This document shows positions 8,821 to 16,798 of a DNA stretch of 64,000 bases, one piece after another. Source of the stretch: Dyella thiooxydans (lineage in GTDB: Bacteria > Pseudomonadota > Gammaproteobacteria > Xanthomonadales > Rhodanobacteraceae). Where the stretch lies: NCBI RefSeq assembly GCF_001641285.1, contig NZ_CP014841.1:1-64000 (forward strand). The letters are read 5' to 3'. The notes under the pieces are model-generated. The model made no database searches, had not been told where the DNA came from, and was given only the letters and a program-made list of their open reading frames with translations. Position numbers and translations under genes: made by a program. Every line of letters begins with the position of its first letter. Position 1 is the first letter of the stretch.

Positions 8821-9945
8821 ATGACGCTGGGCATGGTGATCGCGGTCCTGACGATCGCGCTGGCCTTCACCTACATCAACGGCTTCCACGACACCGCCAA
8901 TTCGATCGCCACCGTGGTGGCGACCAAGGTGCTGACGCCGGGGCAGGCGGTGCTGATGGCCGCTGTCACGAACATGGTCGGTGCGCTGTGGGGCACCGCG
9001 GTGGCGGTGACCATCGCTAAGGGCCTGATCGATATCCACGTGGTCGACGTCGGGCCGCAACTGCTGGTCTGCGCGCTGCTGTCGGCGATCGTGTGGAACC
9101 TCATCACCTGGTGGCTGGGCCTGCCGTCCAGCTCCAGCCACGCGCTGGTCGGCGGCCTGGTCGGCGCGGCGGTGGCGGCAGCCGGCGGCAAGTTCGATGC
9201 GGTGATCTGGTCGCAGGGCGGCAGCCACTGGTGGAACGGTGCCGGCGTGATCCCGAAGGTGATCGTGCCGATGGTGGTCTCGCCGCTGATGGGCTTCGTG
9301 CTCGGCTTCGCTCTGATGGGGCTGCTCTACGCGCTGTTCGCCTGGCTGGCCAACCGCACCGGCGTCCTGCGCCGTTTCGGCCGCACGCCGTTCGTCAACG
9401 CGCTGTTCGGCAAGGCGCAGATCTTCTCCGCTGCCGCGATGGGCGTCTCGCACGGCATGAACGACGCGCAGAAGAGCATGGGCATCATCGCCCTGGCGCT
9501 GGCCGGCGCCACCAGCGCCGGGCAGTTCGATCACCTGCCGGCCTGGCTCGGCTTCCTGCGCATCACCACCGATGCCAGCCATCCGTTCGCGGTGCCGGTG
9601 TGGGTGACGGTGGTGTGCGCGCTGACCATGGCGGCGGGTACCGCCGGTGGTGGCTGGCGGATCATCAAGACGCTGGGCCACAAGATGGTCAAGCTGCACC
9701 CGATCAACGGCTTCGCGGCGGAGTTCAGTTCGGCCGCGGTGATCCTGTTCGCCTCCTCCCTGGGCATCCCGGTATCCACCACCCACAACGTGTCCGCCTC
9801 GATCATGGGCGTGGGCGCGGCCAAGCGCTTCAACGCGATCCGCTGGACCGTGGTCGAGCGCATGGTGTGGTCGTGGATCCTGACCTTGCCGGTCACTGGC
9901 CTGCTGGCCTACGCCCTGGTACGGCTGGTGCAGGGCTGGGGCTGA
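8821..9945 (+). CDS. pit: Low-affinity inorganic phosphate transporter, Pit family
   Basis: PiT-family permease that takes up phosphate (as metal-phosphate complexes) with protons. The 374-residue protein has the two inverted family signatures: NGFHDTANSIATVVATKVL near residues 20-38 and SHGMNDAQKSMGI near 210-222. The conserved SSSHALVGGLVGA and STTHNVSASIMGVG segments are also present. About ten hydrophobic helices are visible. It is shorter than E. coli PitA (about 500 residues) because the central cytoplasmic loop is small, as in many proteobacterial Pit proteins. It follows the DUF47 gene in the same operon. Confidence 0.9.
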   Translation: MTLGMVIAVLTIALAFTYINGFHDTANSIATVVATKVLTPGQAVLMAAVTNMVGALWGTAVAVTIAKGLIDIHVVDVGPQLLVCALLSAIVWNLITWWLGLPSSSSHALVGGLVGAAVAAAGGKFDAVIWSQGGSHWWNGAGVIPKVIVPMVVSPLMGFVLGFALMGLLYALFAWLANRTGVLRRFGRTPFVNALFGKAQIFSAAAMGVSHGMNDAQKSMGIIALALAGATSAGQFDHLPAWLGFLRITTDASHPFAVPVWVTVVCALTMAAGTAGGGWRIIKTLGHKMVKLHPINGFAAEFSSAAVILFASSLGIPVSTTHNVSASIMGVGAAKRFNAIRWTVVERMVWSWILTLPVTGLLAYALVRLVQGWG

Positions 9946-10018
9946 AGTCCACGGTCGATGGCCTCGAGGGTCGGGCACCGTGAGGCATCCCGGCCCTCTT
10001 CGTTTCAGACCGCACAGG

Positions 10019-10423
10019 TCAGAGGCTGTCGCCTTCGGCGGCGATGGCCCTTTCGAGCTGATCGCCCAGCGTACCCAACTCCAGGATCACCCGCTCCAGT
10101 TCCGCGGCGTCGAGCAGGTCGTAAGGCCGGTTCTCGCACAGGTGCAGGTAGGGTGAGCCATCCAGGTCGGCGACGGCGAGGAAGCCGGTGCGCTGCTCCC
10201 AGTTGAAGCGCAGTGCTCGCTGGGCGTCGATGCCCGACAGCGGGCCGATCGGCGTGGAAATGCGAAGGAAACGCCGGTCCGCCTCGTCTTCCAGCTCGGC
10301 CAGGTAGATGCCCTGGTGGCGGCCAGGGGCGACCGACAGGTCGAAGCTGATCAGATAGGGGTCGTTGTTGCGCAGCGTGTGCCTTGCACCGAGGTGCGAG
10401 CGGACGGCTTCGAAGTGACGCAT
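10019..10423 (-). CDS. Conserved hypothetical protein
   Basis: A 134-residue acidic soluble protein that I do not recognise with certainty. Alternating beta strands (HTLRNNDPYLISFDLSVA, RRFLRISTPIGP, GFLAVADLDGSPYLHLCENRPYDLL) flanked by N- and C-terminal helices resemble the small alpha/beta fold of YbjN or CesT-like chaperones, but that is only an impression. It diverges from the alkyltransferase-like gene, with 52 bp between starts. There is no signal peptide and no catalytic motif. Confidence 0.65.
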   Translation of the reverse strand: MRHFEAVRSHLGARHTLRNNDPYLISFDLSVAPGRHQGIYLAELEDEADRRFLRISTPIGPLSGIDAQRALRFNWEQRTGFLAVADLDGSPYLHLCENRPYDLLDAAELERVILELGTLGDQLERAIAAEGDSL

Positions 10424-10475
10424 GGCGGAGGCTTCCGTGGCAGTCTGGATCTCCTCCTACTGTGACACGACCGCC

Positions 10476-10838
10476 ATGATTACGTCGCGTGAGCCCCTGA
10501 CCGACGCCCAGCAGCACATCTACAGCGCGATCGCCGCGATCCCGCCCGGTCGCGTGGCCAGCTACGGCGCCATCGCCGCCCGCGCCGGGCTGCCGGGGCG
10601 TGCGCGGCTGGTCGGTCGCCTGCTCGGCGAGGTGCCGGACGACGTCGAGCTGCCCTGGTTCCGCGTGCTGCGCGCCAGCGGGCACATCGCCATGCCGCCG
10701 GGCAGTCGGGGCTTCCGCGAGCAGGTGCGGCGACTGAAGGCCGAGGGCGTGGAGGTGGTCAATGGCCGCGTGCCGCTGTCGCGCTTCGGCCTGGACGCCA
10801 ACATCGACCGCGCCCTGTGGGGCATGCCCGGCGGCTGA
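10476..10838 (+). CDS. Alkyltransferase-like protein (MGMT family, no catalytic Cys)
   Basis: Member of the O6-alkylguanine-DNA methyltransferase DNA-binding domain family, of the ATL (YbaZ) type. These proteins bind O6-alkylguanine and hand the lesion to nucleotide excision repair instead of removing the alkyl group. In the 120-residue protein the active-site motif PCHR(V/I) of real methyltransferases reads PWFRV near residues 71-75, so Cys is replaced by Trp, as in ATLs. The helix-turn-helix region carries RLVGRLL in place of the usual RAVGxAL. The start at 10476 gives the usual compact length. recQ follows 74 bases downstream on the same strand. Confidence 0.85.
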   Translation: MITSREPLTDAQQHIYSAIAAIPPGRVASYGAIAARAGLPGRARLVGRLLGEVPDDVELPWFRVLRASGHIAMPPGSRGFREQVRRLKAEGVEVVNGRVPLSRFGLDANIDRALWGMPGG

Positions 10839-10912
10839 ACGCGCCGGGCGCCGATGCACCGGCGGGGCCGGACCCGGCAGCCGGGCTTGACCCGTTTGCT
10901 ACCATCGCCCGG

Positions 10913-12727
10913 ATGCCCGCCTCCCCGCTTCACGTCCTCCAGTCCGTCTTCGGCTACGCCAGTTTCCGCGGCCACCAGCAGGCCATCGTCGAGCAGGTGA
11001 TCGAGGGTGGCGACGCCCTGGTCCTCATGCCTACCGGCGGCGGCAAGTCGTTGTGCTACCAGGTTCCCGCCATCGTGCGGCAGGGCACCGGCGTGGTGGT
11101 GTCGCCGCTGATCGCGCTGATGCAGGACCAGGTCGACGCCCTGCACGAAGCCGGCGTGGCCGCGGCCTACCTCAATTCCAGCCAGGATGGCGAGGCCCAG
11201 CGCGAGGTCGAGCGCCAGCTCATGGCCGGCGAGCTGGACCTGCTCTACGTGGCGCCCGAGCGCCTGCTCATGCCGCGCCTGCTCGGGCTGCTCGAACGCA
11301 CCGAGGTGGCGCTGTTCGCCATCGACGAAGCGCACTGCGTGTCGCAGTGGGGGCACGATTTCCGCCCGGAATACCGCGAGCTGGCGGTGCTGCACGAGCG
11401 CTTCCCGCAGGTGCCGCGCATCGCCCTCACCGCCACCGCCGACCCGCGCACCCGCGAGGAGATCGTCGAGCGGCTGGCGCTGCAGCAGGCGCGGCAGTTC
11501 GTCTCCAGTTTCGACCGGCCGAACATCGGCTATCGGGTCAGCCTCAAGCACAACCCGCGGACGCAGCTGATGCAGTTCCTCGACGGCCATCGTGGCGAGT
11601 CCGGCATCGTCTACGCGCTCAGCCGCCGCAAGGTGGACGAGACCGCCGCCTGGCTGGCCGACGCCGGATTCGAGGCGCTGCCGTATCACGCCGGCATGGA
11701 GGCGGCCGACCGCGCCCGCAACCAGCAGCGGTTCCTGCGCGAAGAGGGCGTGGTGATGGTGGCCACGGTCGCCTTCGGCATGGGCATCGACAAGCCGGAC
11801 GTGCGCTTCGTGGCGCACCTGGACCTGCCGCGCTCGATGGAGGGCTACTACCAGGAGACCGGCCGCGCCGGTCGCGACGGCCTGCCGGCCGAGGCGTGGA
11901 TGATCTACGGCCTGGCCGACGTGGTGACGATGAGCCAGATGATCGCCCAGTCCGAATCGGCCGACGAGCGCAAGCGGATCGAACGGCAGAAACTGGAGTC
12001 GCTGCTGGCCTACGCCGAGGCCACCCGCTGCCGGCGCGAGCTGCTGCTCGGTGCCTTCGGCGAGCCCTACGAGGGGCCGTGCGGGCATTGCGACAACTGC
12101 GTGTCGCCGCCGAAGACCTGGGATGCCACCGTGCCGGCGCAGAAGGCGCTCTCGGCGGTGTACCGCAGCGGCCAGCGTTACGGCTCGGGCCACGTCATCG
12201 ACATCCTGCGTGGCATCGACAGCGAGCGCGTCGGCCAGCTCGGCCACGACAAGCTCACCACCTTCGGCGTCGGCGCCGACATGGACGAGAAGGCCTGGCG
12301 CTCGGTGTTCCGCCAGCTGCTCGCCGCCGGCCTGCTGGCCACCGATCCGGAGGGCTACGGCACACTGCGGCTCACGGCGGCGAGTCGAGGCGTACTCACC
12401 GGCGGCGAGCGGGTGCTTCTGCGCGAGGATGCGCGGCCCGTGCGCAGCACCCGACGGCGTCGTGACAGCCAGCTGGTCACCGGTGCCAGCATCGGCATCG
12501 AAGCCTACGAACAGCCGCTGTGGGACGCGCTGCGCGCCACCCGTTCTCAGCTGGCCAAACAACATGGCGTACCGCCTTACGTGGTGTTCCACGACGCGAC
12601 CCTGCTGGCGATGCTGCGGGCGATGCCCAGCAACGAGGATGAGCTGGCCTCGATCAGCGGCGTCGGCGAGGCGAAGCTCAAGCGCTACGGACGCGATTTC
12701 CTGGCGGTGATCAACGCGGCAGAATGA
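10913..12727 (+). CDS. recQ: ATP-dependent DNA helicase RecQ
   Basis: 3'-5' DNA helicase of the RecF recombination and repair pathway. From ATG 10913 the protein has 604 residues, the usual RecQ size. Seen in order: motif 0 [11 protein letters not shown] near residues 11-21, Walker [11 protein letters not shown] near 38-47, DEAH box near 138, motif [10 protein letters not shown], motif [12 protein letters not shown] near 317-326, the zinc-binding cysteines of the RQC region (CRRE... and CGHCDNC near 385-391), the RQC winged helix, and a C-terminal HRDC domain. The upstream in-frame extension to 10817 overlaps the preceding gene and lacks family similarity. Confidence 0.95.
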   Translation: MPASPLHVLQSVFGYASFRGHQQAIVEQVIEGGDALVLMPTGGGKSLCYQVPAIVRQGTGVVVSPLIALMQDQVDALHEAGVAAAYLNSSQDGEAQREVERQLMAGELDLLYVAPERLLMPRLLGLLERTEVALFAIDEAHCVSQWGHDFRPEYRELAVLHERFPQVPRIALTATADPRTREEIVERLALQQARQFVSSFDRPNIGYRVSLKHNPRTQLMQFLDGHRGESGIVYALSRRKVDETAAWLADAGFEALPYHAGMEAADRARNQQRFLREEGVVMVATVAFGMGIDKPDVRFVAHLDLPRSMEGYYQETGRAGRDGLPAEAWMIYGLADVVTMSQMIAQSESADERKRIERQKLESLLAYAEATRCRRELLLGAFGEPYEGPCGHCDNCVSPPKTWDATVPAQKALSAVYRSGQRYGSGHVIDILRGIDSERVGQLGHDKLTTFGVGADMDEKAWRSVFRQLLAAGLLATDPEGYGTLRLTAASRGVLTGGERVLLREDARPVRSTRRRRDSQLVTGASIGIEAYEQPLWDALRATRSQLAKQHGVPPYVVFHDATLLAMLRAMPSNEDELASISGVGEAKLKRYGRDFLAVINAAE

Positions 12728-12736
12728 GGGGTGGCC

Positions 12737-13006
12737 TCAGGCCTGCATCGGCCAGTGCACCTCGTCTTCGTCGGTGGCGCGCGCGTGCACCAGCGCCATC
12801 TGCGGCAGGAAGCGCCAGCGCTCCAGTCGCGCCGGGAGCCGGGCGTGCGGATAGGCCTCGCGCAACGCGGCCAGCGCCCCCTGTTCGCACTCGAACCGCC
12901 CCACCTCCTCGCACTCGCGCAGCGCACGCCAGCGCCGCCCGTGGCGGATGATGCGGAACAGGCCAAGCAGCGAGGGGTACACATACTGCGCGAGCACGAC
13001 GGTCAC
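12737..13006 (-). CDS. Small hypothetical protein
   Basis: Up to 89 residues, rich in Arg, Trp and Glu, converging on recQ with nine bases between the stops. The first possible start is a GTG at 13006; a second GTG at 12997 is better spaced from the GGAG at 13007-13010 region and would give 86 residues. It begins with a hydrophobic, aromatic stretch (AQYVYPSLLGLFRII) followed by a basic segment and ends EDEVHWPMQA. I do not recognise the family; amino-acid composition looks like a real protein, but the call rests on that and on the gap it fills. Confidence 0.5.
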   Translation of the reverse strand: MTVVLAQYVYPSLLGLFRIIRHGRRWRALRECEEVGRFECEQGALAALREAYPHARLPARLERWRFLPQMALVHARATDEDEVHWPMQA

Positions 13007-13222
13007 TCCGTGGGGGTGGGGCGGCGCAATCTAAGCAGCGGTCTGTGACCACGGCGTTATCCGTTCGCTACCTTTTGAATGGGGCGTTCAGGGATGTGAT
13101 CGGCGACACGTCCCGCAGCCCCGCAGTGCGGCACGACCTTGCGCGGCAAACCGGCTAGGATTGCTCCGCGTCCGGCCCCGCCCCGAGTGGCCATTCCAAT
13201 CTAGAGCGAACGCGAATCCAAC

Positions 13223-14260
13223 GTGGCGACGAAGGGAAAAATCACCTCGCTCGACATCGCCTATCTGGCCGGTGTCTCCCAGGCAACCGTCTCGCGCGCC
13301 CTGCGCGGCAGCCCGCTGGTCAACGAGGAAACCCGGCGGCGCGTGGAGGCGGCGGTCAAGCAGCTCAACTACAAGGTCGACAAGAACGCCTCGAACCTGC
13401 GCACGCAGCACTCCGGCACGTTGGCGCTGCTGATCTTCGAGGACCCGACGGCCGACGATTCGCACATCAATCCGTTTTTTCTTTCGATGCTCGGCTCGAT
13501 CACTCGCGCTTGCGCGCAGCAGGGCTACGACCTGCTGATCTCGTTCCAGCAGTTCTCGCGCGACTGGCACGCCGACTACGCCGACAGCAAGAAGGCCGAC
13601 GGCATCATCCTGCTCGGCTACGGCGATTATCTGGCCTACCGCGACCGCCTCGCCGCGCTGGCCGCGCAGGGCACCAAGTCGGTGCGCTGGGGCGCGGTGC
13701 TGCCGGACCAGCCGGACGTGTCGATCGGCTGCGACAACCACCACGGCGGCCGCGCGATCGGCGAGCATCTGCTCGCCCAGGGCTGCCGCAATATCGCGTT
13801 CATCGGCGACGCGTCGAACCATTTCCCGGAATTCCAGGATCGCTACCTTGGCTTCGCCGAGGCGCTGGACGAGGCCGGCCTCGAGGTCGATCCGGCGCTG
13901 CAGGTGGACGCGGAGACCACCGAGCAGTCCGGCTACGAAGCCACCCGGCAGCTGATCGCCAGCGGCGTGCCGTTCGATGCCGTGTTCGCCGCCAGCGACC
14001 TGATCGCCTTCGGCGCCCTGCGTGCATTGGACGAGCACGGGCTGAAGGTGCCCGAGGACGTGGCCGTGACCGGCTATGACGACATCCCGATGGCGCGCTT
14101 CGTCAATCCGGCACTGACCACCGTGCAGCAGGACACCCGCCAGGCCGGCGAGATGCTGGTCGACGCGCTGCTGCGGATGATCCGCGGCGAAAAGGTGGAG
14201 AGCACCATCCTGCCGGTGAAGCTCACCGTGCGCCGCTCCAGCCTGCGCGCTGCGAAGTAG
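13223..14260 (+). CDS. LacI-family transcriptional regulator
   Basis: LacI/GalR-type repressor, 345 residues from a GTG start. The N-terminal helix-turn-helix (ITSLDIAYLAGVSQATVSRAL) spans about residues 7-27 and is followed by the hinge helix region, in which the usual ARxL motif appears as ASNL. The periplasmic-binding-protein-like effector domain contains ADGIILLG, FAASDLIAFGALRAL and the C-terminal VTGYDDIPMARFVNPALTTVQQ signature. The sugar ligand cannot be read from sequence. No obvious target gene adjoins it: downstream lies the convergent photolyase gene. It is a candidate, unproven, for the 15-bp palindromes in the amylolytic locus about 36 kb away. Confidence 0.9.
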   Translation: MATKGKITSLDIAYLAGVSQATVSRALRGSPLVNEETRRRVEAAVKQLNYKVDKNASNLRTQHSGTLALLIFEDPTADDSHINPFFLSMLGSITRACAQQGYDLLISFQQFSRDWHADYADSKKADGIILLGYGDYLAYRDRLAALAAQGTKSVRWGAVLPDQPDVSIGCDNHHGGRAIGEHLLAQGCRNIAFIGDASNHFPEFQDRYLGFAEALDEAGLEVDPALQVDAETTEQSGYEATRQLIASGVPFDAVFAASDLIAFGALRALDEHGLKVPEDVAVTGYDDIPMARFVNPALTTVQQDTRQAGEMLVDALLRMIRGEKVESTILPVKLTVRRSSLRAAK

Positions 14261-14273
14261 CCCCGCGGCCCGC

Positions 14274-15800
14274 CTACAGGGCGTCGAGATCGGCCAGGTA
14301 GGTTTCGGCCTGCGCCAGTGTGGCCGCGCGCTCGTCGGCGTCCATCCGCTCCCAGCTGCGGTACGCCATCGCCAGCCTCGGATTGCGCGCGAAGCGCTCG
14401 CGATGGCGCGCGTGGAAGTGCCAGTACAGGCTGTTGAGCGGGCAGGCGCGCTCGCCGTGACGCAGCGTGTGGCGGTAGTGGCAGCCCTTGCAGTGGTCCG
14501 ACTGACGGTTCACGTAGGCGGCCGATCCGCTGTACGGCTTGCTGCCCAGCACGCCGCCGTCGGCAAACTGGCTCATGCCGCGGGTGTTCGGCAGTTCCAC
14601 CCATTCGAAGGCGTCGACGTAGATGCCCAGGTACCAGCGGTCCACCTCGTCCGGATCGCATCCGGCGAGCAGGGCGAAGTTGCCGGTGACCATCAGCCGC
14701 TGGATGTGGTGCGCGTAGCCCAGCTCGAGCGACTGGCCGATCGCCGCGCGCAGGCAGGCCATCTTCGTGTCGGCATCCCAGTACCAGCGCGGCAGCGGGC
14801 GCTCCGCGCCCAGCGCGTTGAGCGTGGCGTAGCCGGGCATCCGCGCCCAGTAGATCGCCCGCACGTATTCGCGCCAGCCGAGGATCTGCCGCACGAAACC
14901 CTCGGTCGCGGCCAGCTCCACCTCGCCGCGCTCGAACGCCTCCAGCGCCGCGTCGATCACCTCGCGCGGGTGCAGCATCTTCAGGTTCAATGCGAACGAC
15001 AGGCCCGCATGGAACAGCGTGGGCGATGCCCCGCTGATCGCGTCCTGGAACCGGCCGAAGTGCGGCAGGCGGTGCGCCACGAAATCGCGCAGCCACGCCT
15101 GCGCCTCGCGCCGGCTCAGCGGCCAGCCGAAGGCTTCGGCCGACGGCTCGCCCATCGTCTGCACGCCGGCTGCAACGATCTCTTCCCACAGCGCGCCCAG
15201 GTCGTGCCTGTGCCAGGGCCACGCCGGCGCCGGCGGATCGCCCGGCCACTTCTCGCGGTTCTCCGCATCGTAGTTCCAGCGCCCGCCGCGCGGCGAGCCG
15301 TCCGGCTCCAGCAGGATGCCGTCGCGCCGCCGCAGCTCGCGGTAGAAGAACTCCATCCGCGGCACTTTCTTCTCCATGCGCTTCACCGCGTCGGCGCGCT
15401 CCAGCAGGAAGTGCTCGGCGCTCACCGTCGCGTGTGGCAGGGCGCTGGCAGCGAAGGCTTCGTCCAGCGCCTGCTCCACCCGCCATTCGTCCGCCTCCAT
15501 CCGCTCCAGCCGCGTCGCGCCGTATCGCTCGATCAGCCAGGGCAGGTTGGCGGCGAAGCTGTGCCGGTTGCGCGCATCGCCGATGCGCAGGTACTCGACG
15601 CGATGCCCGGCCTTCTCCAGTGCATCGCCGAAGCGCCGCATCGCCGCGAAGATGCCCAGCACCTTCTGCGCATGGTGACGCACGTAGTCGGTCTCGCTGC
15701 GCACTTCCATCAGCACGTAGACGACGTTCCCGTCCACACTGCGGAACCATCCGTGCCGGGCATTGAGCTGGTCGCCCAGGACCAGCCGCAGGCAGGTCAT
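14274..15800 (-). CDS. phrB: Iron-sulfur bacterial cryptochrome/(6-4) photolyase-type protein
   Basis: FeS-BCP class photolyase, like Agrobacterium PhrB, which repairs (6-4) photoproducts with light, using FAD, a lumazine antenna and a [4Fe-4S] cluster. ATG 15800 gives 508 residues beginning with the Rossmann start LRLVLGDQLN. The four cysteines that hold the cluster in PhrB (350, 438, 441, 454) are matched here by C349, C437, C440 and C453, the last three in SDHCKGCHYRHTLRHGERAC. Also present are GWREYVRAIYW and the TRGMSQFADGG stretch of the flavin pocket. Its start overlaps the stop of the DUF2256 gene by ATGA, a strongly coupled two-gene operon. Confidence 0.9.
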   Translation of the reverse strand: MTCLRLVLGDQLNARHGWFRSVDGNVVYVLMEVRSETDYVRHHAQKVLGIFAAMRRFGDALEKAGHRVEYLRIGDARNRHSFAANLPWLIERYGATRLERMEADEWRVEQALDEAFAASALPHATVSAEHFLLERADAVKRMEKKVPRMEFFYRELRRRDGILLEPDGSPRGGRWNYDAENREKWPGDPPAPAWPWHRHDLGALWEEIVAAGVQTMGEPSAEAFGWPLSRREAQAWLRDFVAHRLPHFGRFQDAISGASPTLFHAGLSFALNLKMLHPREVIDAALEAFERGEVELAATEGFVRQILGWREYVRAIYWARMPGYATLNALGAERPLPRWYWDADTKMACLRAAIGQSLELGYAHHIQRLMVTGNFALLAGCDPDEVDRWYLGIYVDAFEWVELPNTRGMSQFADGGVLGSKPYSGSAAYVNRQSDHCKGCHYRHTLRHGERACPLNSLYWHFHARHRERFARNPRLAMAYRSWERMDADERAATLAQAETYLADLDAL

Positions 15801-15961
15801 CGGCCAGGCTCCGGCACAGGAGCGGCACCTGCCCGGTGCCGCCGGCAGCGTTCGCTGCAGTAGCGCACCTCGTCCCAGACGCGCGCCCACTTCCTGCGCC
15901 ATGCGAACGGGCGCCCACAGGTGAGACAGGTCTTGCTGGGGAGATCGGGTTTGCGGCGCAT
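15797..15961 (-). CDS. DUF2256 small zinc-ribbon-like protein
   Basis: Small protein of the DUF2256 family, about 54 residues from ATG 15961 (an ATG at 15976 is possible). The core is KTCLTCGRPFAWRRKWARVW followed by CSERCRR, that is CxxC and CxxxC pairs around a basic tryptophan-rich stretch, probably a small metal site. The biochemical role is unknown. DUF2256 genes often sit next to photolyase or cryptochrome genes; here the stop codon overlaps the start of the photolyase gene by four bases (ATGA), so they are translated together. Confidence 0.8.
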   Translation of the reverse strand: MRRKPDLPSKTCLTCGRPFAWRRKWARVWDEVRYCSERCRRHRAGAAPVPEPGR

Positions 15962-16195
15962 GGGCGCGTTACGCATCACGCGCGAAAACGGATGTCCGCT
16001 CTTGTTCGTTTCCCGGGTCGGGCGGGCTTCACCGCTTCGATCGATCGGCCCTCCGGGTTCGCGGTCCGGCACGGTTCGGGCCCCGGCTCATCCCGCCAGA
16101 TGCACCGGGGCGCAGCGCGGGGTCGGGAGGGAGTGCGGCGTTCCGCCTTCCGGACATGCTGCGGAAGCCGTCACTCCGAGCCGTGCATCGATCGC

Positions 16196-16570
16196 TCAGA
16201 TCGACTGGCCGTCCTGATCGTGGAGGCGGTCCTGGTCCTTCAGCTTGTCCTGGTCGTTGAGTTGGTCCTTGTCCTGATCCTTCAACTGATCCTTGTCCTG
16301 ATCCTTCAGGCGATCCTGGTCCTTGAGCTTGTCCTGGTCGTGCAGCTTGTCCTGATCCTTCAGGCGGTCCTGGTCTTTCAGCTTGTCCATGTCGTGGAGC
16401 TTGTCCTGGTCCTTCAGGCGATCCTGCGTGTGCAACTGGTCGCCCCTGGGGGCGGTCGTCGGTTGCGATGTGCGCGGTGCATTGCCGCCCCGGTTCTGGG
16501 CCGTGACGGCGGAAGAGGCCAGGGCCAGGGCGAGCGAGGCACCCAGAACGGACATGGTGGAGATGCGCAT
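16196..16570 (-). CDS. Secreted low-complexity protein of KLKDQD-type hexapeptide repeats
   Basis: A 124-residue protein with a signal peptide (MRISTMSVLGASLALALASSAVTAQ), a short linker, and then about a dozen imperfect copies of a hexapeptide (K/R)L(K/H)DQD, such as RLKDQD and KLHDQD, running to the C-terminus. Two copies carry an inserted KDQ. The mature part is extremely charged, alternating Lys/Arg with Asp, and is probably disordered or a single charged helix in the periplasm. I do not recognise a function; metal or water binding is possible but unproven. It diverges from the beta-barrel gene at 16799, with one FNR/ANR-type site between them. Confidence 0.7.
   Translation of the reverse strand: MRISTMSVLGASLALALASSAVTAQNRGGNAPRTSQPTTAPRGDQLHTQDRLKDQDKLHDMDKLKDQDRLKDQDKLHDQDKLKDQDRLKDQDKDQLKDQDKDQLNDQDKLKDQDRLHDQDGQSI
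16203..16440. repeat. Tandem 18-bp coding repeats
   Basis: Imperfect 18-bp units (cores of the type GTCCTGGTCCTTCAG on the plus strand) repeated in frame within the hexapeptide-repeat gene. Units differ mainly by Lys/Arg and Lys/His codon changes. Such arrays can expand or contract by slippage or recombination, always in frame. Confidence 0.8.
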
Positions 16571-16651
16571 GGTGACGGTCCTCGGTTGATCGGGTGGATG
16601 TCCGCGGCATGTCGCGGCAGGGGAAGTCTAGGAAGCCGACATCCGTGCATC

Positions 16652-16665
16652 TTGATATCGATCAA
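16652..16665. promoter_or_regulatory. Perfect FNR/ANR box serving two divergent promoters
   Basis: TTGATATCGATCAA is an exact match to the FNR/ANR consensus TTGAT-N4-ATCAA. It sits between the divergent repeat-protein and beta-barrel genes. A -10-like TAACTT at 16687-16692 (plus strand) and TAGACT at 16625-16630 (minus strand) are each centred exactly 31 bp from the box centre, which is the class II geometry (site near -41.5) for both directions. Low-oxygen induction of both genes is the natural prediction. Confidence 0.7.
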
Positions 16666-16798
16666 AGGCACGTGTTCGCCGGTCACTAACTTCTGCATGC
16701 GGGCTTCCTGTGCACGAGTTCGTCCTGCGCGAGCCGCGCCATGGAAGCACGCAATTAGATGCCCCGCTCCTCTACCCATAAGAAGAAGGACTCCCGTC

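Noticed and set aside
6630-9020. Long plus-strand open frame across the ExoD, CorC and DUF47 region
   Set aside because: It covers three clear genes in other frames and has His/Arg/Gln-rich shadow composition.
13223-14260. Naming this LacI protein as the maltose regulator
   Set aside because: It is distant from the sugar genes and its own promoter region lacks the shared operator; evidence is insufficient.
16203-16440. Array of short regular repeats that could look like a CRISPR array
   Set aside because: The units are 18 bp, contiguous without spacers, in frame, and encode a hexapeptide repeat behind a signal peptide.
15836-16798. Long open frame upstream of and in frame with the beta-barrel gene
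   Set aside because: It runs antisense through the repeat-protein gene and the signal peptide clearly begins at 16799.
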